The notes: a model not told the origin generated them from the letters alone. A stretch of DNA of 64,000 bases from Ardenticatenales bacterium (GCA_020634795.1 JACKAZ010000008.1:62001-126000), one strand, 5' to 3'. Shown: positions 25,480-34,348, counted from the stretch's first letter. Numbers and translations: made by a program.

Positions 25480-27528
25480 CTAAGAGGCCAGGTGTACGTT
25501 GTGGAAGTAGGAGACAATGACGCCGTCGGGTGGCACGTCGATCACCGACTGGTGACGACCCACGCGCTGCCCGGGGGCCGCATTGATCTGAATGGGATAG
25601 AGTTTCAGCTCCGTGGCGTAATCCACGCCCGGTACGTGCTGGATGAGCGCGTAGAGTTTGTCGATAGTTAGGGGGTGGCCGAAGGGCCAGCCAGAGCCCG
25701 CTGTGCCGCCATAGAGCGGATGGAGGAAGCGGTAGATTGCCTCCTTGACCCGCTGTCGCACGCGGGTGGGATCGGCGTGTGGTGTCGCCTTGAGACGGGC
25801 CTCAACCGAGAGCCAGAGGTAGGTCGGTGCCACGACCTGCACGCGCGTGGTGAGCAGGCGGCGTCGATCAAGGTAGGCGTGTAGACGCTGCTCGGTGGCG
25901 GGCGGCAGCCGCAATTCGTCGCGGAGTTGCTCTTCTACGCCAATGCGTCGTGCCTCCTGCGGGAGTTGCTCGCGCAGGCCAATGTGCGCCGCCAGCGCCT
26001 GCTCGTCGAGCGGCGGTAACTCAGGCATCACGAGCAGTTGCACCGTGCCTGCCGCCACATCAGCGCCGTTCGCCCCCCCGCTCGGGGCGAGGCAGCGCAC
26101 TTGCCCCACCCCCGCCACCTGCTGGGCGAGCCGCTCGAAATCTTCCGCGGTCACGGCGCGGTCGCGGGTGCGTAGGCGAGACGGGGCACGCAGCACCGCA
26201 TCCTCCACGCTCTGCGCCTCCAGTCCACCGCTGATCGGTTGATAATTGTACACCGAGGCAACGTAGGGATTGGTACTCTTCAGAACTCGCACCAGACCCG
26301 TCCCGACATTTCCACGTTGTCCCCCGCCAATCCGGTAGCGGCGCATCCGAATACGTAACCCGCGTGATGGAATCGCGCCAAATTGGGGTTCGGTGCCGTC
26401 TCTCTGGCGAATCGCGGGGCCGAACTCGATGGTGCCACTGATGGGGTCGAGGGTGTAATGAGGATCGTTCGCCGTCGATACCCCGAAGTCAGCCACCTGC
26501 TGCCAAGCTTCCCACTGCCCGGGCGCCTCTTCCACCTCAACCACCTCACTGCTTCCCTCCGGGTGCAACACGTTGCGGTGCTGAAGTTGGAAGCGCTGGC
26601 CCGGCTCTCCCGTGCTGTGACCCAACGGCTCGTCGAGCACCGGCTGCGCGTGCGTGATTGGCACCGTGATGCCGATGGAGTAGGCTCTCACCCGACGGAG
26701 GCGTGGCGACCGTGCGTAGCGCGACTTCTGCTCGGTAAGGGGCAGGCAGCGCAGCCATACATTCGCCTCGCGCATTTGCAGGCGATGTGGCAGGCATCCA
26801 AAGGGCATTCGGAACACGATCTCGCCACTTTCGTTCATTCCGGCGGTAGAGTCATCGAGCACCGGCACACGCTCCCACTGGATCTCGTCGCCCCGCCAGA
26901 CTTCCCAACGCCACGGCGGGTTGAGCGGGTCGATCCCGATCCCCACCTTCTCGCAATCAAGCTGAAGCACAAGGGTGTGGGCGCTCAGGTCGGCCGCGAA
27001 GCCAAAGTAGAGGGCGTCGCCCTCGGTCGGAGGATGGCTCCATATCGTGACGGGCTTTTCTTCCTCCAGTAACGTGCTGTGATCGGTGTAGGGAGTGTCT
27101 ACGTTGCTGGTCAGCAGCCAACGCGGTCGTGGGGGGAGAACCTCGGCCGCGTAGTCGGTGGTGTAAACGACGACCTCGTCCCCCTCGTCCCGTTCGGTCG
27201 CGACGGCGGTCCAGCGCGGGATATGGATCCGGCGCTCAGCATGGGGCGCAGCGGTGAGTCTGAAGGTGATCTCCCCGCGCGCTGGCTTGCGCGACTCCAA
27301 CTCCGTGCCCATCAAGTTGAGGAAGACGCGTAGGCTCTTCTCCGGCAACTGGTTCAGTCGGAAGAGGTACTGCTCCGTCATCCAGGCAAAAAGCTCAATC
27401 AACGTGATGCCGGGGTCGCTGACATTATGGTCAGTCCATTCCGGGGTGTAACGCGGAATGCGCCGCTTGGCCTCATTCACCAGCGCTTGGAAAGTGCGAT
27501 CATCTAGATTCGGAGTTGGGATTGGCAT
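25480..27528 (-). CDS. CIS baseplate protein, gpJ family (Afp11-like)
   Basis: Large baseplate wedge component (682 aa) of the baseplate assembly J / Afp11 type. Visible signatures are the N-terminal YTPEWTDHNVSDPGITLIEL, which is diagnostic of this family in eCIS loci, and the C-terminal TRVQVVAPTYLWLSVEARL and KEAIYRFLHPLYGG blocks. The start at 27528 is chosen because the family begins at PIPTPNLDDRTFQALV and GAGG lies ~10 bases before; upstream in-frame codons would run into the gp25 gene. It follows the gp25 gene after 13 bp. Confidence 0.93.
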   Translation of the reverse strand: MPIPTPNLDDRTFQALVNEAKRRIPRYTPEWTDHNVSDPGITLIELFAWMTEQYLFRLNQLPEKSLRVFLNLMGTELESRKPARGEITFRLTAAPHAERRIHIPRWTAVATERDEGDEVVVYTTDYAAEVLPPRPRWLLTSNVDTPYTDHSTLLEEEKPVTIWSHPPTEGDALYFGFAADLSAHTLVLQLDCEKVGIGIDPLNPPWRWEVWRGDEIQWERVPVLDDSTAGMNESGEIVFRMPFGCLPHRLQMREANVWLRCLPLTEQKSRYARSPRLRRVRAYSIGITVPITHAQPVLDEPLGHSTGEPGQRFQLQHRNVLHPEGSSEVVEVEEAPGQWEAWQQVADFGVSTANDPHYTLDPISGTIEFGPAIRQRDGTEPQFGAIPSRGLRIRMRRYRIGGGQRGNVGTGLVRVLKSTNPYVASVYNYQPISGGLEAQSVEDAVLRAPSRLRTRDRAVTAEDFERLAQQVAGVGQVRCLAPSGGANGADVAAGTVQLLVMPELPPLDEQALAAHIGLREQLPQEARRIGVEEQLRDELRLPPATEQRLHAYLDRRRLLTTRVQVVAPTYLWLSVEARLKATPHADPTRVRQRVKEAIYRFLHPLYGGTAGSGWPFGHPLTIDKLYALIQHVPGVDYATELKLYPIQINAAPGQRVGRHQSVIDVPPDGVIVSYFHNVHLAS

Positions 27529-27541
27529 GGTGCTTGATGCC

Positions 27542-27937
27542 TCACGCATCGTCGGGAATTTGGTAGAAAGGGTAAACAAGGCTGCGCTCGTTGTGGGAGG
27601 CGCGTACGCGATAGCTGATCTCAATCTGCATCACGTTCTCCTGCTCGGGGTGGCGGGTCGCCTCGACGCGCAGCAGCTCGATACGTGGTTCCCAGAAACG
27701 GAGCGCGTCCTCCACGAACATCTCGGCCAATCCAAAGCTCTCCGCATTGGCAGGGGCGAAGAGCAGTTCGTGCAGCCGGCTGCCGAAGGTGGGGCGCATC
27801 ACGCGCTCCCCGACCGGTGTGCTCAGGATAATGCGAATGGCCTGCTCGATCATCGCCTCGCCGCCCAGCAGCTGAATGCCACCACGGCCATCGGTGGTGG
27901 GCGGGAAGGCCCAGCCACGTCCCAAAAAATCGCTCAT
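27542..27937 (-). CDS. CIS baseplate protein, gp25 family (Afp9-like)
   Basis: 131-residue homologue of phage T4 gp25 / Afp9, the baseplate protein that shares the sheath handshake fold and nucleates sheath assembly. The family signature is visible as IEQAIRIILSTPVGERVMRP and FGSRLHELLFAP. The ATG at 27937 is favoured over the GTG at 27946 because GAGGTG sits 7 bases before the ATG. It lies 10 bp after the PAAR gene and 13 bp before the gpJ gene. Confidence 0.93.
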   Translation of the reverse strand: MSDFLGRGWAFPPTTDGRGGIQLLGGEAMIEQAIRIILSTPVGERVMRPTFGSRLHELLFAPANAESFGLAEMFVEDALRFWEPRIELLRVEATRHPEQENVMQIEISYRVRASHNERSLVYPFYQIPDDA

Positions 27938-27947
27938 GCGAGGCACC

Positions 27948-28247
27948 TCAGGGTCCGATTAATACCGTAGGACAGCCGGGTGGTGCGATGGTCCCCGTTG
28001 GGCCAACGCACTGCGTCATATCATTGACACGGGCCGCAGGCAGACCGCCGATCAGCACGGTGGGACTTCCCGGCGGCAAGATGACCCCGCCACCATGCGG
28101 CTTCACGCCGTCCACCAGCGGGCACGTTTGCATATCGCCCACCCGCGCTGCGGGCAGACCGCCAATCAAGACCGTGGGATTGCCGGGCGGGATGATTACC
28201 CCCCCATGGGTCGTCATATCGCCGACACGGGCGGCTGGCATTGCCAT
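27948..28247 (-). CDS. PAAR-domain spike tip protein (Afp10-like)
   Basis: 99-residue PAAR protein that sharpens the tip of the VgrG-like spike. The chain consists of repeated PTVLIGGLPAARV.DM units with conserved His and Cys positions (THGG, QTCPL, PHGGG, TQCVG) expected to bind the tip metal. AAAGGAG lies 7 bases before the ATG. It sits between the spike gene and the gp25 gene, as in many CIS loci. It has no C-terminal toxin extension. Confidence 0.93.
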   Translation of the reverse strand: MAMPAARVGDMTTHGGVIIPPGNPTVLIGGLPAARVGDMQTCPLVDGVKPHGGGVILPPGSPTVLIGGLPAARVNDMTQCVGPTGTIAPPGCPTVLIGP

Positions 28248-28479
28248 GATAGGCTCCTTTCTTGTGGCGGGTCGTTAAGAATGGATTATTCAGTGACCGA
28301 AATTCATTCCCTCTGAAGCGTGATGCCTGACGGGGGTAGGGGCGAATGGTTTGCGTCCTCACCATGCCGACAGGGTGCATGGTGCATGGTGCATGAACGA
28401 CTCAAGTACAATTGATATGCCTTATCCCCCATGCTTTTCGCCATCCTATCCGAATGCCAACTCACCGAACTCACCCCAC
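28248..28479. other. gap between spike and PAAR genes, with 7-bp satellite
   Basis: About 230 bases without a gene. It contains the GGTGCAT satellite (28374-28394) and the PAAR ribosome site. Confidence 0.6.
28374..28394. repeat. 7-bp satellite, GGTGCAT x3
   Basis: Three perfect units, the same 7-mer as the satellite at 6996-7030. Confidence 0.9.
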
Positions 28480-30264
28480 TCAATTCAATTGGATCAGCCC
28501 ACCCTTGACGGTCACGGTGCCGCTGCCGTTGATGTTGACGAGCGACCCCTCGACGGTGCTTGGGCCCTCACTACTCATTGCGGCACCCGCGCTCCCACTC
28601 AGCGAGAGTTGGGCCGGAGTTGTGACGTCGATTCCGCTTTGCCCCTCGGCGCTGATCTCACCGTCGCTGACCAGTTCGATCCCGCCCGCCCCCTCGATCT
28701 TGATCTTGCCACCGGCTTGGATCGTCAGATCTGCGGCCACCGCAATCTCCATGGCATTGGCACTACTGTCAATGACGATGCGGTTGTCACCCGTTTTGTC
28801 GATGATGGTGATCCGTTCTGACCCGTTCGTATCGTCCAGTAGGATTTGATGACCGGCACGCGACTGAATGATGCGCCGGTTGACCGCTCCGTCACCGCCC
28901 ACCGCCTCGCGCGGCGAAAGTGGCGGTGAGTCGCTGCCATTCCAGAGCGCGCCGAGGATATAGGGGCGATGGATATCCCCGTGCTCGAAGCCGACGAGCA
29001 CCTCGTCATCAATCTCCGGCAGGAAGAAGAAACCCCGTCCCGCGCCGCCCATCGGTGTGGCGAGGCGCGCCCACGCGCTCTCGCTCGCCTCGCCCAACGT
29101 CGGATAGTGGACCTTACAGCGCCCCATCGCCTCGGGATCGTTGTTATCCGTCACAATTCCAATGACGAGTCCGCTCTCCACATGGGGGGACTGATCCCGT
29201 ACTCGCTGCAATAGCCCCCATAGGCTCTTCTCACGGTGGCCACTCACCGAAAAGAGGCTCTCTAAACCATGGGCCTGCGACCACTCGTGCGTGAGTTGTG
29301 TCACGGTATAAGTGCCGCTGAAGCGACTGCCCACACCCTCGACCTCAACCTGACCGCCTGGCAGCAGTTCGGGGAGGGGGTCACTGCGCCCCTCCGCCTC
29401 GACAAAAGCGCCCGCCAGCTCGTCGAGCATCGCTTGGGCCAGCCGCTCTGCCTCGCTGGGCGAGCGGACATGCGCGTCGACACACGCCACCGTGGCGCCG
29501 CCCCATGCGTGCTGCGCCATCGCGGCCCCGCTTCCGTTGAGGCCAATCACCGGTGTGCCCTGCCCAGAAGTGGCGCGACCGACCACCACCCGCTTCTGGA
29601 TCGGGTCCCAGCCGCGCACCTCTACCTCATCGACCTGCTCACCCGTGGCGAGCCGTGGGGCGAACCAGCGGAGTCCCTCGCCCCATTTTAACCTGATCGG
29701 TTGCGCGCGGGACGTTGTCTGCCCGAAATTGAGCTTGTCGTCCTCAACCCACAGCTTAAATCCGAGCCGCTGCGCGCGCGCGTGGAGAAACTCGGCGTTA
29801 CTCTGGTTGCGCTGGAAAAGGTAGAGGTGCTCCGTGCCACTGTCATCGATCTGGCCCGCCTGTAGGCCCGCCTCGCTGGCCATCTGTGCCGCAATCTCGC
29901 TATCGGTCATCTTGTGAAAAGCGCGTCGGTGGCGTCCACGATAGAGCCGGTGCGCGAGATCGTAGCAGCGCACGACCAGCATCGGGGCCTGCTGATCTAG
30001 CTCCGGTTCGAGTGCGGCCACCTTTCCACTGAAGATGGCGACGGGAGGTCGCTCTCCCACGAACAGTTCGATTGCCGCTCCCACGGGGAAACGATCCGCC
30101 TCCAACCACGCCATGTCCTGATCGAGCAGCCGGATCATCGCCATACTCGGCGCGTACAAGGTACGCTCCACAACGACCTCCCGCAGCGCTTCCAACAACT
30201 GCGGTGGCGCCGTCTCGCCATCAATCTTGAAAAAGAGAGGCGTAACATCGGGCATATCAGCCAT
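28480..30264 (-). CDS. CIS spike protein, VgrG/gp5-gp27-like (Afp8-like)
   Basis: 594-residue central spike. The N-terminal ~350 residues match the gp27-like hub of the family (YDLAHRLYRGRHRRAF and FLHARAQRLGFKLWV). An OB domain follows (IGIVTDNNDPEAMGRCKVHYP through HGDIHRPYILGALWNG), and the C-terminal repeats (ITIQ/IKIEGAGGIELVSDG-like) form the beta-helical needle. It trimerises on the end of the tube and carries the PAAR tip encoded next. GGAG lies 8 bases before the ATG. There is no extra enzymatic domain. Confidence 0.94.
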   Translation of the reverse strand: MADMPDVTPLFFKIDGETAPPQLLEALREVVVERTLYAPSMAMIRLLDQDMAWLEADRFPVGAAIELFVGERPPVAIFSGKVAALEPELDQQAPMLVVRCYDLAHRLYRGRHRRAFHKMTDSEIAAQMASEAGLQAGQIDDSGTEHLYLFQRNQSNAEFLHARAQRLGFKLWVEDDKLNFGQTTSRAQPIRLKWGEGLRWFAPRLATGEQVDEVEVRGWDPIQKRVVVGRATSGQGTPVIGLNGSGAAMAQHAWGGATVACVDAHVRSPSEAERLAQAMLDELAGAFVEAEGRSDPLPELLPGGQVEVEGVGSRFSGTYTVTQLTHEWSQAHGLESLFSVSGHREKSLWGLLQRVRDQSPHVESGLVIGIVTDNNDPEAMGRCKVHYPTLGEASESAWARLATPMGGAGRGFFFLPEIDDEVLVGFEHGDIHRPYILGALWNGSDSPPLSPREAVGGDGAVNRRIIQSRAGHQILLDDTNGSERITIIDKTGDNRIVIDSSANAMEIAVAADLTIQAGGKIKIEGAGGIELVSDGEISAEGQSGIDVTTPAQLSLSGSAGAAMSSEGPSTVEGSLVNINGSGTVTVKGGLIQLN

Positions 30265-30548
30265 CAGTCAGACTCCAAGCATGGGGCGTAGGATGAGTAG
30301 TAGGTATCGAACAAATTGCTACGTTCAGAATTCGCCATCTCTTTTGCTCGTACTTGTGGGCGTAAGTAAGGCGAGGGTTGGAGTGTTGCCGAAATGCCCC
30401 CTCTCCTGATTTTCGGGAGAGGAAGTGCCGCGAAGCGGCGGGGGAGAGGGCCGCCCCAACTCCTGCCGTATTTCAGCCCGTCTGTACTAGCCTGCTGATG
30501 GCGGTTGCGTAAACATTCGACGATGTGGGGCCCACTCTGTCCCGATTC
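30265..30548. other. gap between LysM and spike genes with two hairpins
   Basis: 284 bases without a gene inside the CIS operon. Two adjacent palindromes (30399-30439) give it the look of a REP-type element; see the separate entry. Confidence 0.55.
30399..30439. repeat. paired palindromes, REP-like
   Basis: CCTCTCC pairs with GGAGAGG around a 9-base loop (30400-30422), followed by GCCGC-GAA-GCGGC (30427-30439). Because they interrupt the operon they could act as an mRNA processing or attenuation site. Confidence 0.55.
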
Positions 30549-31241
30549 TTACAACGGCGGAATCACCAGCGTCATGCCTGGGACAAGATCAAGGGGATCC
30601 TGTAGGCCATTGGCCGTTGCGATGGCCCGCCACTGGGTTGCGTCGCCGTACTGCTCGTACGCGATCCAGTCCAGCCGTGTCCCCTGTTGTACCGTATGGA
30701 GAGTCATTCCCGGCTCCCCGCGCGAGGTGGGGTTGGTGGGCAGCAGCGCCTCCGAGTCGCGCGCCTCTTTTAGCGAGAGTGACGCGATTGCCCGCAGCGG
30801 CACCCCTTGGGCGTTGAAGTAAGTGTATTTCACGCTGCAACTGGTGATATAGCAATCAAAGTGATGGCGCGTGTCTTCACCCCAAGTGAGGCGGCATTTC
30901 GGCGGTCGACTCATTTTGCTGTTCTTCCCCTTCATCTGCGAGCCTTTATCAAGCATCATGAAGTTGAAAAGCTTATTGGTCTCTATCCGCAAATCCTTTG
31001 GGCTATTCTCACTGGTCGGTAGAGAGGTGTCGAAGAAGAGATCTACCGTCAACTCGCGCGGCTGTCCGCCCCCGAACTCGAACCGTGGCACATTGCGGCT
31101 CTTGGTCCCTTTCGTCTTCCAAGTATTTGTTTTGCTCACCGTGAATTCTGTCGGATTGAACATGAATTGCACTTTGCCATCCGAATTGCCCTTCAACGTC
31201 CCCTCTTTCACGATGAGTGACCCACGTGTCGGCTGGCTCAT
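30549..31241 (-). CDS. LysM-domain CIS baseplate/hub protein (Afp7-like)
   Basis: 230-residue protein of the Afp7/PVC7 type. The N-terminal part has the VQFMFNPTEFTVSKTNTWK signature of the tube-initiator/hub family, and the C-terminal ~50 residues form a LysM domain (TLHTVQQGTRLDWIAYEQYG and LQDPLDLVPGMTLVIPP). The protein connects the spike to the tube end. The ATG at 31241 has AAGGAG at an ideal distance; an upstream extension of the frame would only overlap the preceding gene. It lies 71 bp after the 740-residue DUF4157 gene. Confidence 0.93.
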   Translation of the reverse strand: MSQPTRGSLIVKEGTLKGNSDGKVQFMFNPTEFTVSKTNTWKTKGTKSRNVPRFEFGGGQPRELTVDLFFDTSLPTSENSPKDLRIETNKLFNFMMLDKGSQMKGKNSKMSRPPKCRLTWGEDTRHHFDCYITSCSVKYTYFNAQGVPLRAIASLSLKEARDSEALLPTNPTSRGEPGMTLHTVQQGTRLDWIAYEQYGDATQWRAIATANGLQDPLDLVPGMTLVIPPL

Positions 31242-31312
31242 AGACTCCTTGCCTTTCCCTTTATTGGCATTCAACGCTCTACTTTTCATCCCTGACGGCA
31301 CAGGTCCATACC

Positions 31313-33535
31313 CTACCCATACAAGCCGTGCCGCTCTTGCTCCTGTCGCAGCCGAACCCGAAGTAGCCGGTAGACGTCCCGCGCCAGTGCCTCGATATTC
31401 ATCTCGCTTGCGGGTGACGTCGCCCGCGCGGGCATGTCTGCCGCAGCGGCTGGGGCGGCTGGCGTGGCATCCATGGGCCTGCGCGCCACGGCGCCCTGGA
31501 CCAAGGTGGGCAGGACGGACTGCGCCGTAGCACGGGCTGTGCCGCCTTCGGCAACGGGGGGTTCGCTCGGCCAACCCTCCCGCAGAATCCGCTGAACCCG
31601 CGCCTCTTGGCTCAACGCCTCTCGCTCGTGCGCATCCTGCTCAATCCCCTCTGTGCTCACTCGCTTGAAAGCCAGGGGCTGACCCATATGAACCAGTTCG
31701 TGGGCGAGCAGTGGCAATCCCTGCGCCGACTCGACCGACGGCTGATCCGGCGACAGCACGATGTGTCGGCCGCTCGTGAACGCATGGGCACCCATCTCGC
31801 TCGCCAGCGGGGAGCGGTGTATCCGCACGTGATCCAACTTCCGTTGCAGCAATCGTTCCATCGGCCGCCGTACGCGCGGGGTAAGTGGCGCTCCCATGCC
31901 CAAGGTCGGGAGCGCGCGAACAGCCCGTTGCATTGGGGACGTTTCCACGTGCTGACCGCTCGACGGTGCAGACCCTGTCCTAATCGAGGGTCTGAGCAGG
32001 GCCAGAGCGGGCCACTCGCGATCCGTGGGCGCGAGCGGTGGCCTCTCTGCCGGTTGCTCTGAGAAGGTGCCCTGAGCGGCCGGTTCCTCTGCGGCAACAC
32101 GCGCTGTCCGCCCGACGATCTGTGGGGGGGCACGTTCGACCGTGGGGGGCCGCACGACGCGCCCCACGGTCGCCACGGTCGTGGGTGTCGCGGGCTGATC
32201 GGGGACGACCGGCGCTTCGATGACCGCTTCGGATTCACGTCGCTGCCCCCCACCCGGTTGGAATGGTTGAGCAATCGGCGACGGGTCGCCCGCTACGGCG
32301 CGCTCTCCATGGCGAGGTGCGACGACCTGACTCTCTCTCTCAATAGGCACGACCGCCCTTTTGGGGGTCGGGCTGGCGGCCCGACCTACCGTCTGAGAAA
32401 GCGGTCGCATGGGCCCGAACGCGCTCCGTTGCCCGCTGGTGGGCGCGTCGTTTGTCCTAACGGACTCTGCCACTTGCTGCGGCAGAGGTTGGCGTTCCGC
32501 TATCGCTTCTTGCGGTTGTACCGTGGGGTGACGGCGCGGGCTGAGTCTGCGAATCGATAGCCCTTTCGACAATGGGGACCGCCGGTAATCCTGAGTGGGA
32601 TCCCGACTTAAGGCGCGTGCTATCACCGCTGTTCCCCGCCGTGGGGCTTGGCTCTGGATTGACGCTTCTCCTACCAGCAGCGGCGGCGGCTCTATCCGTG
32701 ACGGCCACTGTTCAGTTCTTGCGCTCGGCGTGGCGGAAGCGCGCGAGACACGTTCTTCTGCGAACTCGGAGGCCATTCGGCCCCGACGCGCGACTCTGTC
32801 TGCGGCAGTGGCCGTCCCCGTCGGCCCCCTCTCGGAGCGGGGCGGTCGCGCGGGGAAGGAATTGGGCAGCTCTGATTCCTTACTCGGCTGACGAACTTGT
32901 CGTGAGAGCCGCAACGGGAGCGGGCGACGATGCCGTAGCAACACCCCCGTCATCGTGCCACGCGGACGGGCGGCGGCGCTACGCTCCTCAGCAGAGGTAG
33001 GCGTGTTAGAGACGAGTTCGCCTGAGGAACTATCCCCATCGGCACCCGCCGGATGCCAGATACTTCGTTCCACAGCCCTCAGGGCTCCCTGTCGCTGCGG
33101 GGCATGGCGCGCGTTGACGCGTGCACGGGAAACAATGCGCGCCATGACGGTCGGAGGCGATGTCCACTCCGTCGTTGCGAGGCCGCTTCCTAGCAATCGC
33201 TGTAGAGGCCCGTTCGACTCGGGTCGGGATGCCAGCCCGATGTCTGCTTCGTCCCAAAACCGTGCCTCATCGATTGGCACGCCTTCCATTGCCCGCCGCA
33301 CCAAAGGGAATGACATCGTGTGGACTGGGGTGAGTAGGCGAATCACGGGGTGTTTCAGTAACGGCCTCTGGCGCTGGGAGGGGGCTTTCCAGCGCCAGAG
33401 GCTGGGCCAGTGCGGCCGTCGCGCCATGTGCCGCAGCGATGGCCCACGACGTAGCCTTTGCCAGCGCCGTACGAATGTCGGCAAGAGGGGCGAGCGCCGA
33501 ATGGAGGGGCGCGGGTAACGCCAACGAAGCATCAT
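31313..33535 (-). CDS. DUF4157 (eCIS core domain) protein, long disordered type
   Basis: 740 residues. The first ~540 are rich in Arg, Pro, Gln and Ser and look disordered. A DUF4157 domain follows with an HELVH zinc-type motif (612-616), and a final helix ends VYRLLRVRLRQEQERHGLYG. DUF4157 is a recurrent marker of eCIS loci and is often attached to cargo. This gene sits between the second tube gene and the LysM gene, 11 bp after the tube stop, so it is probably structural or a scaffold, loading or length-control factor; a cargo role is the alternative. The start at 33535 is chosen because earlier codons would overlap the tube gene. The last helix resembles that of the 47-residue protein at 33984..34127. 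Confidence 0.8.
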   Translation of the reverse strand: MMLRWRYPRPSIRRSPLLPTFVRRWQRLRRGPSLRHMARRPHWPSLWRWKAPSQRQRPLLKHPVIRLLTPVHTMSFPLVRRAMEGVPIDEARFWDEADIGLASRPESNGPLQRLLGSGLATTEWTSPPTVMARIVSRARVNARHAPQRQGALRAVERSIWHPAGADGDSSSGELVSNTPTSAEERSAAARPRGTMTGVLLRHRRPLPLRLSRQVRQPSKESELPNSFPARPPRSERGPTGTATAADRVARRGRMASEFAEERVSRASATPSARTEQWPSRIEPPPLLVGEASIQSQAPRRGTAVIARALSRDPTQDYRRSPLSKGLSIRRLSPRRHPTVQPQEAIAERQPLPQQVAESVRTNDAPTSGQRSAFGPMRPLSQTVGRAASPTPKRAVVPIERESQVVAPRHGERAVAGDPSPIAQPFQPGGGQRRESEAVIEAPVVPDQPATPTTVATVGRVVRPPTVERAPPQIVGRTARVAAEEPAAQGTFSEQPAERPPLAPTDREWPALALLRPSIRTGSAPSSGQHVETSPMQRAVRALPTLGMGAPLTPRVRRPMERLLQRKLDHVRIHRSPLASEMGAHAFTSGRHIVLSPDQPSVESAQGLPLLAHELVHMGQPLAFKRVSTEGIEQDAHEREALSQEARVQRILREGWPSEPPVAEGGTARATAQSVLPTLVQGAVARRPMDATPAAPAAAADMPARATSPASEMNIEALARDVYRLLRVRLRQEQERHGLYG

Positions 33536-33546
33536 GTCGCTAACCG

Positions 33547-33987
33547 CTACGTTGAAGGCAGTCGCAGACCCTGGTGGGCCAGCGAAAGGGTCTCGATAGC
33601 GATCGCGCTGGTCTCGGCGGCAAGCGCGGTCGCACTCCATTTAATCGGGTAGGCGTCCGCGAAGTTCCAGGTGCGCAAAGCACTTTTCCCCTCGGCATCG
33701 TAAAGGTTGACCGTGACATCATGGGGAGTGATCTCGCCACTGAGCGCTTTTTCCAACCACTCCCAGAGCGGTTTGCCATCTTCTGCGATCCCACGCTTGA
33801 GGATGAGATCGCTGTACTTGAAGCGCGTCGGCAGCCGGTGGAGGTGGCTATTCTGCCCGCCCTCTGCGTAATCCTCGGTTTGCTGTTGCACCTCTAATCC
33901 CGACACTTCGCTGAAGCGGCTCACCGTCACACCACTGATCTCGACGCGAAAGCGAAATGTAGGGGAGGGGTCGTACCGATCACTCAT
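33547..33987 (-). CDS. CIS tail tube protein 2, gp19-like (Afp5-like)
   Basis: 146-residue member of the T4 gp19-like tube family, probably the tube initiator or second tube type. The signature FRFRVEISGVTVSRFSEVSGLEVQ and LILKRGIAEDGKPLWEWLEKA is clear. The ATG at 33987 overlaps the stop of the preceding 47-residue gene as ATGA, which fixes the start. It is followed after 11 bp by the DUF4157 gene. Confidence 0.94.
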   Translation of the reverse strand: MSDRYDPSPTFRFRVEISGVTVSRFSEVSGLEVQQQTEDYAEGGQNSHLHRLPTRFKYSDLILKRGIAEDGKPLWEWLEKALSGEITPHDVTVNLYDAEGKSALRTWNFADAYPIKWSATALAAETSAIAIETLSLAHQGLRLPST

Positions 33988-34127
33988 GATCGGTTCCGGT
34001 GGCAATTGCCACGCCGCGCCGCCTCGCGGGCCAACTCTTCCTGTAGCAGCTCATAGACACGCTCCGCAACGAGACGCGCGTCGACCGTGGTCACTTCTGG
34101 TCTCTCTGGTGTTGTGTCGTTTGCCAT
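33984..34127 (-). CDS. small CIS protein (47 aa) with VYxLL helix
   Basis: Tiny gene between the DUF6760 gene and the second tube gene. It reads MANDTTPERPEVTTVDAR and ends in an amphipathic, charged helix (VAERVYELLQEELAREAARR) plus a short basic tail. Its ATG overlaps the previous TAA by one base (TAATG) and its TGA overlaps the next ATG (ATGA), strong evidence that it is translated. The helix matches the C-terminus of the 740-residue DUF4157 protein in the same spacing (VY.LL...L..E..R.G). No function is known to me. Confidence 0.8.
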   Translation of the reverse strand: MANDTTPERPEVTTVDARLVAERVYELLQEELAREAARRGNCHRNRS

Positions 34128-34348
34128 TAGGGTGCCTCCCAATGGTGGAGCGGGATACGCCCGTCACCCGTGTCGCCAGGCAGCTCGCCGCCCGTTTGGT
34201 TAATCCGTTGATGAATCGCCGAAATCTCCGCCACATAGCGCTGGCGGTCTCCATGCTCCAGAGTGAGAATCGTCTCCGGAGGCCAGTGGAAGTAGTAGGC
34301 GATAAAGGCTACCTCCTCGTAAAGCTGGTCGAGGGGGTAGCCTCTCAT
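34127..34348 (-). CDS. DUF6760-type small CIS protein
   Basis: 73-residue protein found in CIS loci next to the tail-assembly protein. The sequence begins MRGYPLDQLYEEVAFIAYYF and continues HWPPETILTLEHGDRQRYV, typical of the DUF6760 family. The ATG at 34348 overlaps the preceding stop as ATGA, which fixes the start and implies coupled translation. The role is unknown; its size and position suggest a tube or baseplate assembly helper. Confidence 0.85.
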   Translation of the reverse strand: MRGYPLDQLYEEVAFIAYYFHWPPETILTLEHGDRQRYVAEISAIHQRINQTGGELPGDTGDGRIPLHHWEAP

